Of a stretch of 64,000 nucleotides of DNA, positions 35,194 to 44,369 are shown one piece after another. Within the stretch, counting starts at the first letter, position 1. Every line of letters starts with the position of its first letter. The position numbers and the translations under genes were made by a program. The notes beneath the pieces were generated by a model. That model saw nothing but the letters and a program-made list of their open reading frames with translations. It ran no database searches and was not told where the DNA came from. Where the stretch lies: positions 1-64,000 of the forward strand of contig NZ_JBGFGP010000124.1 of assembly GCF_041224545.1 (NCBI RefSeq). Direction: 5' to 3'. The stretch is from Sedimentitalea sp041224545 (GTDB lineage Bacteria > Pseudomonadota > Alphaproteobacteria > Rhodobacterales > Rhodobacteraceae).

Positions 35194-36813
35194 ATGCCCG
35201 ATCCTACAGGAATAAATTTCAGCGGCACGGTATACGCTTACACGCTGGACATGTTCACCTTCACCGATGCCGGGGGGGCAACCATCTCCTCCTTCCCGAC
35301 CGGGGGAACGTCGTCGTCCGGTTATACCGGTGCTGAAACGATTGCATTGAAGACAGGCGAAGCGCCCGGCGAACTCGACGTGGAAGCGCCCGATACACCG
35401 AACCTTGTCGAAGGCGAGCCGACGATGACGGGAACCGGGACGGTGAGCAGCACCAACGAAACGGTCACGTTTGACGGGTCATCGTCATTCGAACCGGTCA
35501 ATGTCTGGGACTTTACCGGCTCGGACGGGGCACAATACTGGATTTCCGAGATCGTCCAGGATGGCCAGTCGCTCTACCTGACCAACTATTCCTTCGAGGA
35601 GAATGTTGCGCTTGATCTGGTCGGACATGATACGACTGCTGGTTTCAGGACCTCCAGCACATCGGATTACGATAGCCCCAACGGCGCAATCGGGCCCCAG
35701 AATCTGAACTGGCTTCTGATCTCGGATGTCACGACGCCGGGCGCACCGTCGGAGAACGCGCTCGGATACCTGACCTATCGGGCGTGGGATCCTGCTGATT
35801 TTACCCTCAATTCAGGGCAATGGACGCTGGCCTCCACCGCCGTCGCGGGAACTTTCACGACCTACGACAATGATAACTACTTTTCCGACGGAATCGCGAA
35901 TTATTCCGATACCAGAAATGATACCGACCAGATCGGGGACGCATCGGTCGGATCCGTGTCCGCAACCGGACAGATTTATCAGGCGGAAGCGATCCGAGTG
36001 GTGGAAGATGCCAACGGCAATCGGTTCCAGGTGATCACGATCAGCTTTGCCGATGGGTCTTCCGTCCTGGTTAGTACGAATGAACTTCAACCCGGCGAAA
36101 GCTATGACAATATCTTAAACGACGGCACGCCGGGAGGTGACAACGTAAATCGCACGGATGCCGAAGAACAATCTGCCAGCTATGCAACCCTTGTCGTCTG
36201 TTTTGCCTACGGGACAAGGATAGAGACCGAAAGCGGCGAGAAATCTGTGGAGGAGCTCGCAATCGGCGACCTGGTAAAGACCAGGGACAATGGGTTTCAG
36301 CCGATCAGGTGGATCAGGCACCAGACGGTTGATTTGCGATCACTGCAAGACCCGAACCGGTTCCAACCCGTTCGCATACGGGCAGGTGCCCTGGGCAGGG
36401 GGATGCCCAAACGCGATCTCTATGTATCGCAGCAGCATCGTATCCTGATAAAATCCAGAATTGCGCGGCGCATGATCGGCGATGATGAGGTTCTCGTTCC
36501 GGCCAACAAACTGCTCGACATCGAGGGAATCGACATGGTGACCGAATGTGACGAGGTGACTTACGTGCATTTCCTATTTGACCAGCATGAACTGGTCTAT
36601 GCGAACGCCGCAGAGACGGAATCCCTTTATACCGGACCTCAGGCGCTCAAGGCCGTCGGACCCGAGGCACGTGACGAGATTCTGGCGTTGTTTCCGGACC
36701 TTGCCGAAGTGGATTACGACGCGCCGCCGGTCAGAACCATCGTGTCAGGCAAACAGGCCAGGGTATTGGCAGTCCGCCACGCCCTGAACAACAAGTCGCT
36801 GTATCTGGCATAG
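35194..36813 (+). CDS. Hint-domain protein with N-terminal beta-rich region
   Basis: 539 residues, acidic. Residues 1-335 are Asp/Ser/Thr/Gly-rich, beta-like and of no family I recognise. From Cys336 (VVCFAYGTRIETESGEKSVEELAIGDLVKTRDNGFQPIRWI) begins a Hint (Hedgehog/intein-type) autoprocessing domain. The catalytic Cys, the TxxH-like region around VSQQHRILIKSRIARRM and VHFLFDQHELVYAN are present. No signal peptide is visible, so secretion, if any, would be by a C-terminal or type I-like route. Roseobacters often carry several such proteins of unknown function. It stands alone after 267 bases without a gene. Confidence 0.8.
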   Translation: MPDPTGINFSGTVYAYTLDMFTFTDAGGATISSFPTGGTSSSGYTGAETIALKTGEAPGELDVEAPDTPNLVEGEPTMTGTGTVSSTNETVTFDGSSSFEPVNVWDFTGSDGAQYWISEIVQDGQSLYLTNYSFEENVALDLVGHDTTAGFRTSSTSDYDSPNGAIGPQNLNWLLISDVTTPGAPSENALGYLTYRAWDPADFTLNSGQWTLASTAVAGTFTTYDNDNYFSDGIANYSDTRNDTDQIGDASVGSVSATGQIYQAEAIRVVEDANGNRFQVITISFADGSSVLVSTNELQPGESYDNILNDGTPGGDNVNRTDAEEQSASYATLVVCFAYGTRIETESGEKSVEELAIGDLVKTRDNGFQPIRWIRHQTVDLRSLQDPNRFQPVRIRAGALGRGMPKRDLYVSQQHRILIKSRIARRMIGDDEVLVPANKLLDIEGIDMVTECDEVTYVHFLFDQHELVYANAAETESLYTGPQALKAVGPEARDEILALFPDLAEVDYDAPPVRTIVSGKQARVLAVRHALNNKSLYLA

Positions 36814-36951
36814 AAAGCGCGCAGATGCGGTCGCGTCGGCGCGTCCCGGCCTGTGCGCGCCCCATTCTCGGGACGCGGATGGGATCCTTGCGGAAAGCGG
36901 AGTTCAGTGACCGTGACGAACGCACGCGGATGTCGTCGCCGGGCCGGCCGA

Positions 36952-38214
36952 TCAACCGTTGACGAGCCACATCGCGATCCACGGCTGAAACGATACCAGC
37001 AGCAAACACAGGATCATCAGAGCGACCCAGGGCAACGCCGCACGACAGACCGCGCCAAACCCCTCTCTGAACGCGGTCATCGCCACGATGAGGTTCAGCC
37101 CGAGCGGTGGTGTCAGGATGCCGATTTCGAGGTTCAGGATCACGATGATCCCGAGATGGGTCGGGCCGATTCCATACGCCTCTGCAATCGGCTTCAGGAG
37201 CGGCGAGGAGATGGTGATCGCCGAGGCCGTATCCATGAAACACCCCATCACCAGCAGGATCACGTTGGTCAGCAGGATGAACCCCGTTGGGCTTTCGATC
37301 CGTTCGGTCAGATACGCGATCACCTCGTGCGGGATGCGTTGTTCGGTGATCAGGAGATTCATGCTCACCGCGATGGCAATCAGCGGAAACAAGGCCCCAA
37401 CCAGCTTGGCGGCGTCGATCGTCATGTCGAAATACTGAGTGAATTTCAGTTCACGAAAGAACAACGTCTCGATCCCGAGCGCATAAACCAGAGCAACTGC
37501 GGCGGCTTCGGTCGGCGAGAAATATCCCGAATAGATCCCGCCCAGCAGAATGACGGGCATCATCAGGGCCGGAAGCCCCTTGTAGAGCGTCGTCCCGAGT
37601 TCGGCCAGGGCAAAGCGTTGACGCGGGATGTGCAGGTTCATGCCGATTGCGTAGACCGAGAAAACCATGGTCAGCAGCAGCCCCGGCCCGACCCCCGCAA
37701 GGAACAGGGCGCTGATCGATGTTTCGGTGATGATGCCGTAGATGATCATCGGTATCGACGGTGGTATGATGATCCCAAGCGTACCGCCGGCCATCAGCGC
37801 ACCGATCGCGAAACGCGAGGAATATCCATTGGCCGTCAGCGCGGGATGAAGCACCGAGCCAACCGCCAGCATCGTCACGATGGAGGATCCGGAGATCGCG
37901 GAAAATACCGCGCAGCTCAGGATCGTGGCCACGGCAAGCCCGCCGGGAATGGGGCGTGTAAGGGCCGTCATGACATCGACGAGCCGTTGCGCAATCGATC
38001 CGCGGCTCATGACCGAGCCAACGAGGATGAAGAGCGGAACGGCGACAACCAGTTCCCGGTCCATCGCCGACCAGATGTCCTGAATGAAATAGTCAAGCTG
38101 GCCTGCGCCCCAAACCATATGGGTATAGCCCGCAACGAACATCAGGATGAGAATGAGGTTCACCCGCAACGCGAGCAGAACGACAATCGCTGCGATCAGG
38201 AGATACCCCATCAT
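36952..38214 (-). CDS. TRAP transporter large permease (DctM)
   Basis: 420 residues with about 12 membrane segments. DctM landmarks: AIAQRLVDVMTALTRPIPGGLAVATILSCAVFSAISGSS, GALMAGGTLGIIIPPSIPMIIYGIITETS and the C-terminal NLEIGILTPPLGLNLIVA. It is the ion-coupled translocating subunit. It overlaps the small permease gene by 4 bases. This is the last gene of a seven-gene operon that begins at 44291. Confidence 0.94.
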   Translation of the reverse strand: MMGYLLIAAIVVLLALRVNLILILMFVAGYTHMVWGAGQLDYFIQDIWSAMDRELVVAVPLFILVGSVMSRGSIAQRLVDVMTALTRPIPGGLAVATILSCAVFSAISGSSIVTMLAVGSVLHPALTANGYSSRFAIGALMAGGTLGIIIPPSIPMIIYGIITETSISALFLAGVGPGLLLTMVFSVYAIGMNLHIPRQRFALAELGTTLYKGLPALMMPVILLGGIYSGYFSPTEAAAVALVYALGIETLFFRELKFTQYFDMTIDAAKLVGALFPLIAIAVSMNLLITEQRIPHEVIAYLTERIESPTGFILLTNVILLVMGCFMDTASAITISSPLLKPIAEAYGIGPTHLGIIVILNLEIGILTPPLGLNLIVAMTAFREGFGAVCRAALPWVALMILCLLLVSFQPWIAMWLVNG

Positions 38215-38714
38215 TCGGCCACCGCGCTTTCTGCTGGCAGGAGGTCAGGCCAGATCCCATAGATGATGTGGCGCAGGCCCGAGAGGCTGAATCCGATCGG
38301 GATCGCCATCTGCACGGGCCATATCAGCACGTCGAGCGTCACATCCCGCTCTTCGAGCAGCATCCCGGATTCGACAAAGGTCAGCCCCGCCCAGGCAAGC
38401 GTCAGCAAAATCGCCGCCGACGCGAATTGCCCGAGACGCACCGCCACGGAAGACAGTGACGCAGGAATTGCGTCGTCAAGGAACTTGGGACGCAGGTGAC
38501 TTCCCGTGGCCGTTGCGATGCCAAAGCCCGCCATGGCACAGTAGATCAGCACGTAAACCGCGAATTTTACGGCACCGAATACGCCATGGCCGAAGACCTC
38601 GCGCCCGATTACATCGGCCGCCAGCGCCCCGAGCATGAGCACGAAAGCGGCGAACGCAATCGCCTTTTCTATCCGGACGATCCATTCGATCAGAGATTTA
38701 GCAAAGGACTTCAC
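38211..38714 (-). CDS. TRAP transporter small permease (DctQ)
   Basis: 167 residues with four predicted membrane segments (FAAFVLMLGALAADVIGREVFG, FAVYVLIYCAMAGFGIAT, AAILLTLAWAGLTFVESG, PVQMAIPIGFSLSGLRHIIYG), the usual DctQ layout. Overlaps dctM by 4 bases and follows dctP by 72. Small subunit that pairs with DctM in the inner membrane. Confidence 0.92.
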   Translation of the reverse strand: MKSFAKSLIEWIVRIEKAIAFAAFVLMLGALAADVIGREVFGHGVFGAVKFAVYVLIYCAMAGFGIATATGSHLRPKFLDDAIPASLSSVAVRLGQFASAAILLTLAWAGLTFVESGMLLEERDVTLDVLIWPVQMAIPIGFSLSGLRHIIYGIWPDLLPAESAVAE

Positions 38715-38786
38715 GGGGCGGGCCTCGATGCGGGATCAGTTCAGGCGGTCCGGAACCATCAGCGGACCGCCACTTGGGACAGAGCC

Positions 38787-39788
38787 TTACGGCGCGCAGC
38801 CTTCTTTGGCCGACTGGATCGCGGCGAGAAAACCATCCGCGTCACCGCGGATTTCAGGCAGGATGGCTTCCCAACTTGCCAGACCGGCCTCTTTCCAGGC
38901 GGCTCTTTCATCGTCGGTCAGCTCGACAACCGTGCCGCCGCCCTTTTTATGAGCCGCCAGCATCTTGGCTTCGAAGTCTGCGACTTGGGCGATATTCTGG
39001 TCAATAGGCATGGTTTCCGCCCATGCGTCAGTCAGGATTTTCCGCTCTTCATCGCTCAACCCCATCCAGGTCCTGGTCGATACTGCGAACCCGCCCAGAT
39101 TGTAGGTATGCTCGGTCGGTGTAAAATAAGGTGCCGGCTTGTTGACACCCGTGGCGACATAATAGGTCGGCGCAAAGTCGACCGCGTCCACGAGACCGGT
39201 GCCAAGCGCAGCCGTCGACTCGGCCGCTGCCATCGGGACCGGGTTGGCACCGACCGTGCCAAAGAACGTCATGGTCGTTTTCAGCGGTGCGGTGCGCAGC
39301 TTTACATTGGTCAGATCGGCCGGCGTGCGGATTTCCTCACGCGAACCTATGCTCTGCGTGCCGACCGCCGTGAAACCCAGAAGATGAAACTTCTTGCCAG
39401 CCGCCTCGCGGGTGCGATCCATCAGCTTGGGTACGGCACAGGCCGCCTGCGTCGGCGAGGCAAAGACATATGGCAGCGACAGCAGGGACATTTCGGGCAC
39501 GACAGCCCCAAGCGCAGGCACGGCCCCGAGCCACATGTCCAGACGACCGGTCAGTGTCATCTTCATCGTGTCGGCCATCGTGCCGAGTTCGGCATTGCCG
39601 AAATAGGAAATCGTCAGATCGCCGCCCGACATTTCCTCGACCTTTGCAACAAAGCCCCGTGCCTGCTCGGCCCAGATCGTGTTGTCGGGTGTGATCGTAC
39701 CAAGGCGAAGCTCCTTGGCCTCGAGCGCGGAGCCAAAGGCGAGCGCCGCCGCAAGGCCTGCGCCTGCCAGTTTCGTGACGTGTTTCAT
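38787..39788 (-). CDS. TRAP transporter solute-binding protein (DctP)
   Basis: 333 residues from the ATG at 39788, with signal peptide LAGAGLAAALAFGSALEA cleaved near residue 24. The mature part has LGTITPDNTIWAEQARGFVAKVEEMSGGDLTISYFGNAELGTMADTMKM, and the conserved Arg region VKLRTAPLKTTMTFFGTVGANPVPMAAAE that pairs with a substrate carboxylate or sulfonate. The substrate is not decidable from sequence; a C2-C6 organic anion from the local decarboxylase/oxidoreductase pathway is likely. Confidence 0.9.
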   Translation of the reverse strand: MKHVTKLAGAGLAAALAFGSALEAKELRLGTITPDNTIWAEQARGFVAKVEEMSGGDLTISYFGNAELGTMADTMKMTLTGRLDMWLGAVPALGAVVPEMSLLSLPYVFASPTQAACAVPKLMDRTREAAGKKFHLLGFTAVGTQSIGSREEIRTPADLTNVKLRTAPLKTTMTFFGTVGANPVPMAAAESTAALGTGLVDAVDFAPTYYVATGVNKPAPYFTPTEHTYNLGGFAVSTRTWMGLSDEERKILTDAWAETMPIDQNIAQVADFEAKMLAAHKKGGGTVVELTDDERAAWKEAGLASWEAILPEIRGDADGFLAAIQSAKEGCAP

Positions 39789-39898
39789 TTTTCCTCCCTT
39801 CGGCTCCGCGTCTGAAGCCGCTCGTTCTCTATCCAATGCTAGGAAGCGGTAACCGCGCGAGTCTGTCACCCAAGTTACAATTTGCCGCCCCTGCCCTG

Positions 39899-41521
39899 TC
39901 ATGCATCCCTAAGTTCACGCCGCAGGATCTTGCCAACGGTCGATTTCGGCAGTTCCGGCACGAAGACCACCTGCTTTGGCACCTTGTAAGCGGTCAGTTC
40001 GGCGCGGCAGAAGGCAATCACATCGTCCTTGCTGACGCTGTCGTCCTTGCGCACGCAGAAGACCTTGACGGCCTCGCCAGACTTGTCGTCCGGCACGCCA
40101 ACGCATGCACTCTCGACCAGTTGATCCATGCGCGCCAGCGTGTCCTCGATCTCGTTCGGAAACACATTGAAACCGGAGACGATGATCATGTCCTTCAGGC
40201 GATCGACGATGCGGAAATAGCCGTCTTGCTCGTAGGTCGCGATATCGCCCGTGCGGAAATATCCATCTTCGGTAAAGGTGCCCTCGTTGTCGTGGTTCCA
40301 GTATCCCTGCATGACCTGTGGTCCCCTGGCGCAGAGTTCTCCCGGCTCGCCACGCGCGACTTCGTTGCCGTCTTCTCCGCGAATGGAGATTTCGGTCGAA
40401 GGCAGGGGCAGGCCGATCGACGCAGTTGCATCGGTTTCGCTCATCAGGTTGGCGGTCAGCACCGGCGATGTCTCGGACAGGCCATATCCTTCGGTGATAT
40501 GCAGGCCCGTCATCGCTTTCCACTTGTCCGAAACCGCCTTCTGCACCGGTGCGCCGCCGCCCATCGCAAGGCGCAGTGCGGAGAAATCGCATTTTTCGAA
40601 CCCCGGCGTCATCATCAGCCCGACAAAGAGCGTGTTGACCCCGACAAAGGCCGAGACACGCCACTTGGACCACTCGGCGACAAAGGCAGGCATGTCGCGC
40701 GGATTGGGGATAAAGACATTGAACGCACCAGCCCTGAAGTAGGTCAGGAAATTCACCATCAGCCCCATGATGTGATAGAGCGGCAGTGCCGTCACGATCG
40801 TGTCTTCGCCCGGCTTGATCTCGTCGCCAAGCCAGAGCGTGAACTGCTCGATATTGGCGGTCATGTTGCCATGGGTGAGCATCGCGCCCTTTGACAGGCC
40901 GGTCGTTCCGCCGGTGTATTGCAGAAAAATCAGATCGTCCTGCGTAATCCCGGGCTCTTTGAATTCCATCTGCAAACCCTCGGCCAGAGCGCGCGGCAGC
41001 GGCACAGCGGTGGCGCGCAGGCTTTCGTGCACCGGCGGACTGGGTTGTTGCAGCCCGCAAAGGTCATCGATTCCCAAAGTGATGACATTCTTGACCGGAG
41101 TGTCCTCGATCACCTCGGCCAGGGTAGGTGTGGCCATCGAGAAGATCACCATGGTTTCGGCACCGCTGTCATTGAGCTGGTGCTTCAGTTCGCGCGCCGT
41201 GTAGAGCGGGTTGACATTCACCTGTACGCCACCGGCCCGGATGATCCCGAAGCTGACGACAGGAAAGGCCAGCAGGTTCGGCATCATCAGCGCAACCCGG
41301 TCGCCCTTTTTGAGTCCGAGGCTGTTTTGCAGCCAGGCGGCAAAGGCGGTGCTCAGGCGGTCGACCTCGTTGAATGTCAGGTTGGTGTGCAGCGCGTGAA
41401 ACGCGTGCTTGTCACCGTAGGTCGCCACCGTCTCCTTGAGCAGATCAACCACTGTACCCGTCCGGGTCGCGTCAATCTCGTGCGGGATGTCCCCGTATTT
41501 TTCCAGCCAAGGCTTGTTCAT
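39899..41521 (-). CDS. AMP-forming long-chain acyl-CoA ligase-type enzyme
   Basis: 540 residues. P-loop YTGGTTGLSKG at 203-213, then the adenylation blocks GYGLSETSP and DGYFRTGDIATYEQDGYFRIVDRLKDMIIVSGFNVFPNEIE, and the C-terminal lysine in PKSTVGKILRREL. Closest in pattern to FadD/acyl-CoA synthetases that convert a carboxylic acid plus ATP and CoA into an acyl-CoA. Start at 41521 fits the family N-terminus KPWLEKYGDIPHEID. It sits between a GMC oxidoreductase gene (13-base gap) and dctP, so its acid substrate may be the oxidised product of the oxidoreductase. Confidence 0.9.
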   Translation of the reverse strand: MNKPWLEKYGDIPHEIDATRTGTVVDLLKETVATYGDKHAFHALHTNLTFNEVDRLSTAFAAWLQNSLGLKKGDRVALMMPNLLAFPVVSFGIIRAGGVQVNVNPLYTARELKHQLNDSGAETMVIFSMATPTLAEVIEDTPVKNVITLGIDDLCGLQQPSPPVHESLRATAVPLPRALAEGLQMEFKEPGITQDDLIFLQYTGGTTGLSKGAMLTHGNMTANIEQFTLWLGDEIKPGEDTIVTALPLYHIMGLMVNFLTYFRAGAFNVFIPNPRDMPAFVAEWSKWRVSAFVGVNTLFVGLMMTPGFEKCDFSALRLAMGGGAPVQKAVSDKWKAMTGLHITEGYGLSETSPVLTANLMSETDATASIGLPLPSTEISIRGEDGNEVARGEPGELCARGPQVMQGYWNHDNEGTFTEDGYFRTGDIATYEQDGYFRIVDRLKDMIIVSGFNVFPNEIEDTLARMDQLVESACVGVPDDKSGEAVKVFCVRKDDSVSKDDVIAFCRAELTAYKVPKQVVFVPELPKSTVGKILRRELRDA

Positions 41522-41534
41522 TTTTCGTCCTCCC

Positions 41535-43151
41535 TTATCCCGCGTCGGCGAGGACCATGTCCGCGCCTTTTTCGCCAATGGCGATCGTGGGAACATTCGT
41601 GTTGGTGGCGGGCAGTGTCGGCATGATCGAACTGTCGATCACCCGCAGCCCCCGAAGCCCGTGTACCCGCAGCCGCGCATCGACGACATCCATCGGTCCC
41701 GATCCCATGCGGCATGTGCTGACCGGGTGCCATGATGTCTGGCCCGTCGCCTTCATGAACTCGATGATCTCGGCATCGCTGTCGATGTCAAACCCCGGCT
41801 CGCTCTCGTCGATGATGTGCTCGGCCATCGCCGGATGCCGGGCGATCTCGCGCAGTTTGCGCATGCCCTTGAGGGCGGCTTCCGCATCGCCCTGCGCCGA
41901 GAAGTAATTGGCGTTCATCTCGGGGTAATCGCCCGCATCGGCCGATTTGATGTGCACCGAGCCGCGGCTTTCGGGATAGATGTGGAATTGCCCCAGTCCG
42001 ATACCTGAGAACAGATCCGTGGGCGAACCTTTGCTGCCGTCCAGATAGCGGTCCTTGGCGCTGTACATCGCGATCTGCAACTTGAGGTCGGCATAGGGCG
42101 CGGCCTCGTGGCTTTTGGTCATCGCATGTGCCGTGACCGAGGGGATGGCCATCAACCCCTGCCGCGTGACGAGATATTTGAGCAGGGCAAAGGCGCCGCG
42201 CAGCTTGTTCGACATCAGGTCGTTGACGGTGATCTTCTTGTTGATCTTGTAGTTGAACCGGGTGTGCAGGTGATCGACAAGGTTCTCTCCGACGCCCGGC
42301 AGCGCGTGCCGCACCTCGATACCATGCTCCTTTAGCAGATCAGGCGCGCCGACACCGCTCAGTTCGAGGATTTTCGGACTGATGATCGGCCCTGCCGAAA
42401 GGATCACCTCCTTGGTCGCCTTCAGTTCGCGTTGCCCGCCTTCGCCGCCGACCACGACGCCCGTAGCGCGTGTGCCGTCGAAGGTGAGGCGCTCGCAGGG
42501 GGCGCCTGTCATCACCGTCAGATTGGGCCGCCCGGCAACAGGGTGCAGATAGGCCTTGGCCGTCGAACAGCGCTGTCCGTTGCGGATCGAGAATTGCAGC
42601 CAGCCGACGCCATCCGCGCGATCGCCGTTGTAATCTTCGTTATAGGGGATGCCGATGCCCTGCGCCGCCTGAATGAAACTCTTTGAGACGGGGTCACGAT
42701 ATGTGCCGTAGGAACAGGTGACGGGCCCGCCCCGTCCGCGGCGCTCGCCCGTACCCTCCGGGGCGTCTTCGAGCTTTTTGAAGTATGGCAGAAGATCATC
42801 GAAGCCCCAGCCGTCATTTCCCGCATCGCGCCATTCGTTGTAGCGTGCAGGCTCGCCGCGCACAAAGATCATCCCGTTGATCGAAGACGACCCGCCCAGC
42901 ACCCGCCCGCGCGGCCAATATATCTGCTGCCCCTTGAGCGACGTTTCCGCGCCCGTCCAGTAATCCCAGGCAAAGCGCGGATTTTGCAAGAGCTGCCCCA
43001 CGCCCAGCGGCATGTCGACCCAGAAATGCTTGTCGCTGCCGCCCGCCTCCAAGAGCGCGACCGAGTATTTTCCGTTCTCGCTCAGACGATTGGCGAGCAC
43101 GCAGCCGGCAGAGCCTGCGCCGACGACGATATAATCGAAGCTCGCGCTCAT
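41535..43151 (-). CDS. GMC-family FAD oxidoreductase (choline/alcohol dehydrogenase type)
   Basis: 538 residues. FAD motif GAGSAG at 11-16, the GMC signature PRGRVLGGSSSINGMIFVRG, and the active-site His in SWHPVSTCRMGS with Asn in PATNTNVPTIAIGEKGADM. It oxidises an alcohol to an aldehyde and passes electrons to the respiratory chain. Relatives oxidise choline, isethionate, polyethylene glycol and other alcohols. It overlaps the upstream decarboxylase beta subunit gene by 4 bases and precedes the acyl-CoA ligase by 13. Confidence 0.93.
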   Translation of the reverse strand: MSASFDYIVVGAGSAGCVLANRLSENGKYSVALLEAGGSDKHFWVDMPLGVGQLLQNPRFAWDYWTGAETSLKGQQIYWPRGRVLGGSSSINGMIFVRGEPARYNEWRDAGNDGWGFDDLLPYFKKLEDAPEGTGERRGRGGPVTCSYGTYRDPVSKSFIQAAQGIGIPYNEDYNGDRADGVGWLQFSIRNGQRCSTAKAYLHPVAGRPNLTVMTGAPCERLTFDGTRATGVVVGGEGGQRELKATKEVILSAGPIISPKILELSGVGAPDLLKEHGIEVRHALPGVGENLVDHLHTRFNYKINKKITVNDLMSNKLRGAFALLKYLVTRQGLMAIPSVTAHAMTKSHEAAPYADLKLQIAMYSAKDRYLDGSKGSPTDLFSGIGLGQFHIYPESRGSVHIKSADAGDYPEMNANYFSAQGDAEAALKGMRKLREIARHPAMAEHIIDESEPGFDIDSDAEIIEFMKATGQTSWHPVSTCRMGSGPMDVVDARLRVHGLRGLRVIDSSIMPTLPATNTNVPTIAIGEKGADMVLADAG

Positions 43152-43750
43152 TTGCTCACTCCCAATGCGTCCATCATCGCGCGGGCCTCGGTCCCCATGC
43201 GCTCGAACTGCATGTCTGGGAATTCGGGCTGCGGGCTTTCGCGGGTGAACTTTGGCGGCGTGGCGATTTCGAGTTCGACAAAATGCGGCCCCGGCGTTCC
43301 GATCAGCGCCGGCCCGCCCTCGATCAGGTCGGGCAAGGCGGAATACCGGTTTGCCGTGGCATATCCCGACGCCTTTGCCACGGCGCAGAAATCGAACGCA
43401 GCGCCGCCCGGGCGGTCAAGGTTGGCGACACCGCCGAACTGGGCGTTGTTGTTGAACACCACATGAATGAGATTGGCCGGGGCTTCGTCGCCGATCTGTG
43501 CCATCCCGCCCAGCTCCATCAACAGGCTCGCGTCCCCGTCGAGTACCACAACTTTCCGGTCGGGCTGCGCGATGGCAAGCCCAAGCCCAATGCCCGATGC
43601 ACCGCCCATCAGGGGCACGCTCGAGATGTTCAACGGGCTGGGAGAGATCGCCGAGATCATCGGCATGGCCGACATGGTGTGCACGATGATGGTGTTCTCG
43701 CCGCGCATCTTGGAGATGACGAAACAGGCTTCGATAACTTGGATGCTCAT
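43148..43750 (-). CDS. sulfopyruvate decarboxylase beta-type thiamine-diphosphate subunit
   Basis: 200 residues forming only the C-terminal TPP-binding half of a decarboxylase. The Mg-TPP motif starts at DGDASLLMEL (Asp71) and ends NNNAQFGG about 30 residues later. This split arrangement (separate PYR and PP subunits) is known in sulfopyruvate decarboxylase (ComDE) and phosphonopyruvate decarboxylase-like enzymes. It pairs with the 43764-44291 gene. The ATG at 43750 is chosen because the upstream in-frame sequence overlaps the partner gene out of register. Confidence 0.85.
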   Translation of the reverse strand: MSIQVIEACFVISKMRGENTIIVHTMSAMPMISAISPSPLNISSVPLMGGASGIGLGLAIAQPDRKVVVLDGDASLLMELGGMAQIGDEAPANLIHVVFNNNAQFGGVANLDRPGGAAFDFCAVAKASGYATANRYSALPDLIEGGPALIGTPGPHFVELEIATPPKFTRESPQPEFPDMQFERMGTEARAMMDALGVSK

Positions 43751-43763
43751 GATGCGTCTCCCC

Positions 43764-44291
43764 TCAGGACCAGCTCGGGTAGTGGCCGATATGAACCACT
43801 GCCGCACGCTTTCGCTCTCTGGCGGCGGCAAAAGCCTCGGCCACTGCTGGCAGATCGTCTTTGGTTTCGAGATGAAAGAACGGAATATCCATCGCCGCCA
43901 TGACCGGCTCGACACGGTTCACACAGGCGCGGCGGCTTTCGGTGATCGGCTGTCCGAGGTTGCTGAATTCACGACCGAAGGCCCCCACCGAGAGAACCAG
44001 CGGAATACCGGCATCAAGGCCGACCGAGCGCAGCGTGTTGAGACAGTTGAGCAGCCCCTGGTTCTGCATCATCACCATGGGTGACATGCCGCCCACATAG
44101 AGACCCATCGCGGTTGTCAGCGCCTGATTCTCCGCGCTGCATTCGATATAGCGGACCGCTTCGTCGGATTTCATCGCATCGTGCAGCGCGAATTGCACGA
44201 AGTCCGGAACGGTCGTCACCGCATCCACACCCTGTGCACGAAATGCATCGTGCAGGACGCTGGCGGGAATCGCATAGTCGGTAATTGCCAT
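43764..44291 (-). CDS. sulfopyruvate decarboxylase alpha-type thiamine-diphosphate subunit
   Basis: 175 residues, the N-terminal PYR-domain half of a TPP decarboxylase. The cofactor-activating Glu is probably Glu54 in ECSAENQALTTAMG, preceded by a VPDFVQFAL segment and followed by MQNQGLLNCLNTL. This order matches ComD of sulfopyruvate decarboxylase, which makes sulfoacetaldehyde and CO2. It heads the operon with the beta subunit 13 bases downstream. A non-sulfonate 2-oxoacid is equally possible. Confidence 0.85.
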   Translation of the reverse strand: MAITDYAIPASVLHDAFRAQGVDAVTTVPDFVQFALHDAMKSDEAVRYIECSAENQALTTAMGLYVGGMSPMVMMQNQGLLNCLNTLRSVGLDAGIPLVLSVGAFGREFSNLGQPITESRRACVNRVEPVMAAMDIPFFHLETKDDLPAVAEAFAAARERKRAAVVHIGHYPSWS

Positions 44292-44369
44292 GAACGGCAT
44301 CCTCCCTCTTCGTTTCAGAGAAGATGGCGCGACTCGAGGCGTGCTGACTGTCACACTTGTGACAGAAGG

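Noticed and set aside
36853..38262. A 469-codon plus-strand frame rich in Arg, His and Gln
   Set aside because: Antisense to the TRAP large permease. Its composition is the complement of hydrophobic codons, not a real protein.
38496..39815. A 439-codon plus-strand frame
   Set aside because: Antisense to dctQ and dctP, which have signal peptide and family motifs; the plus frame has none.
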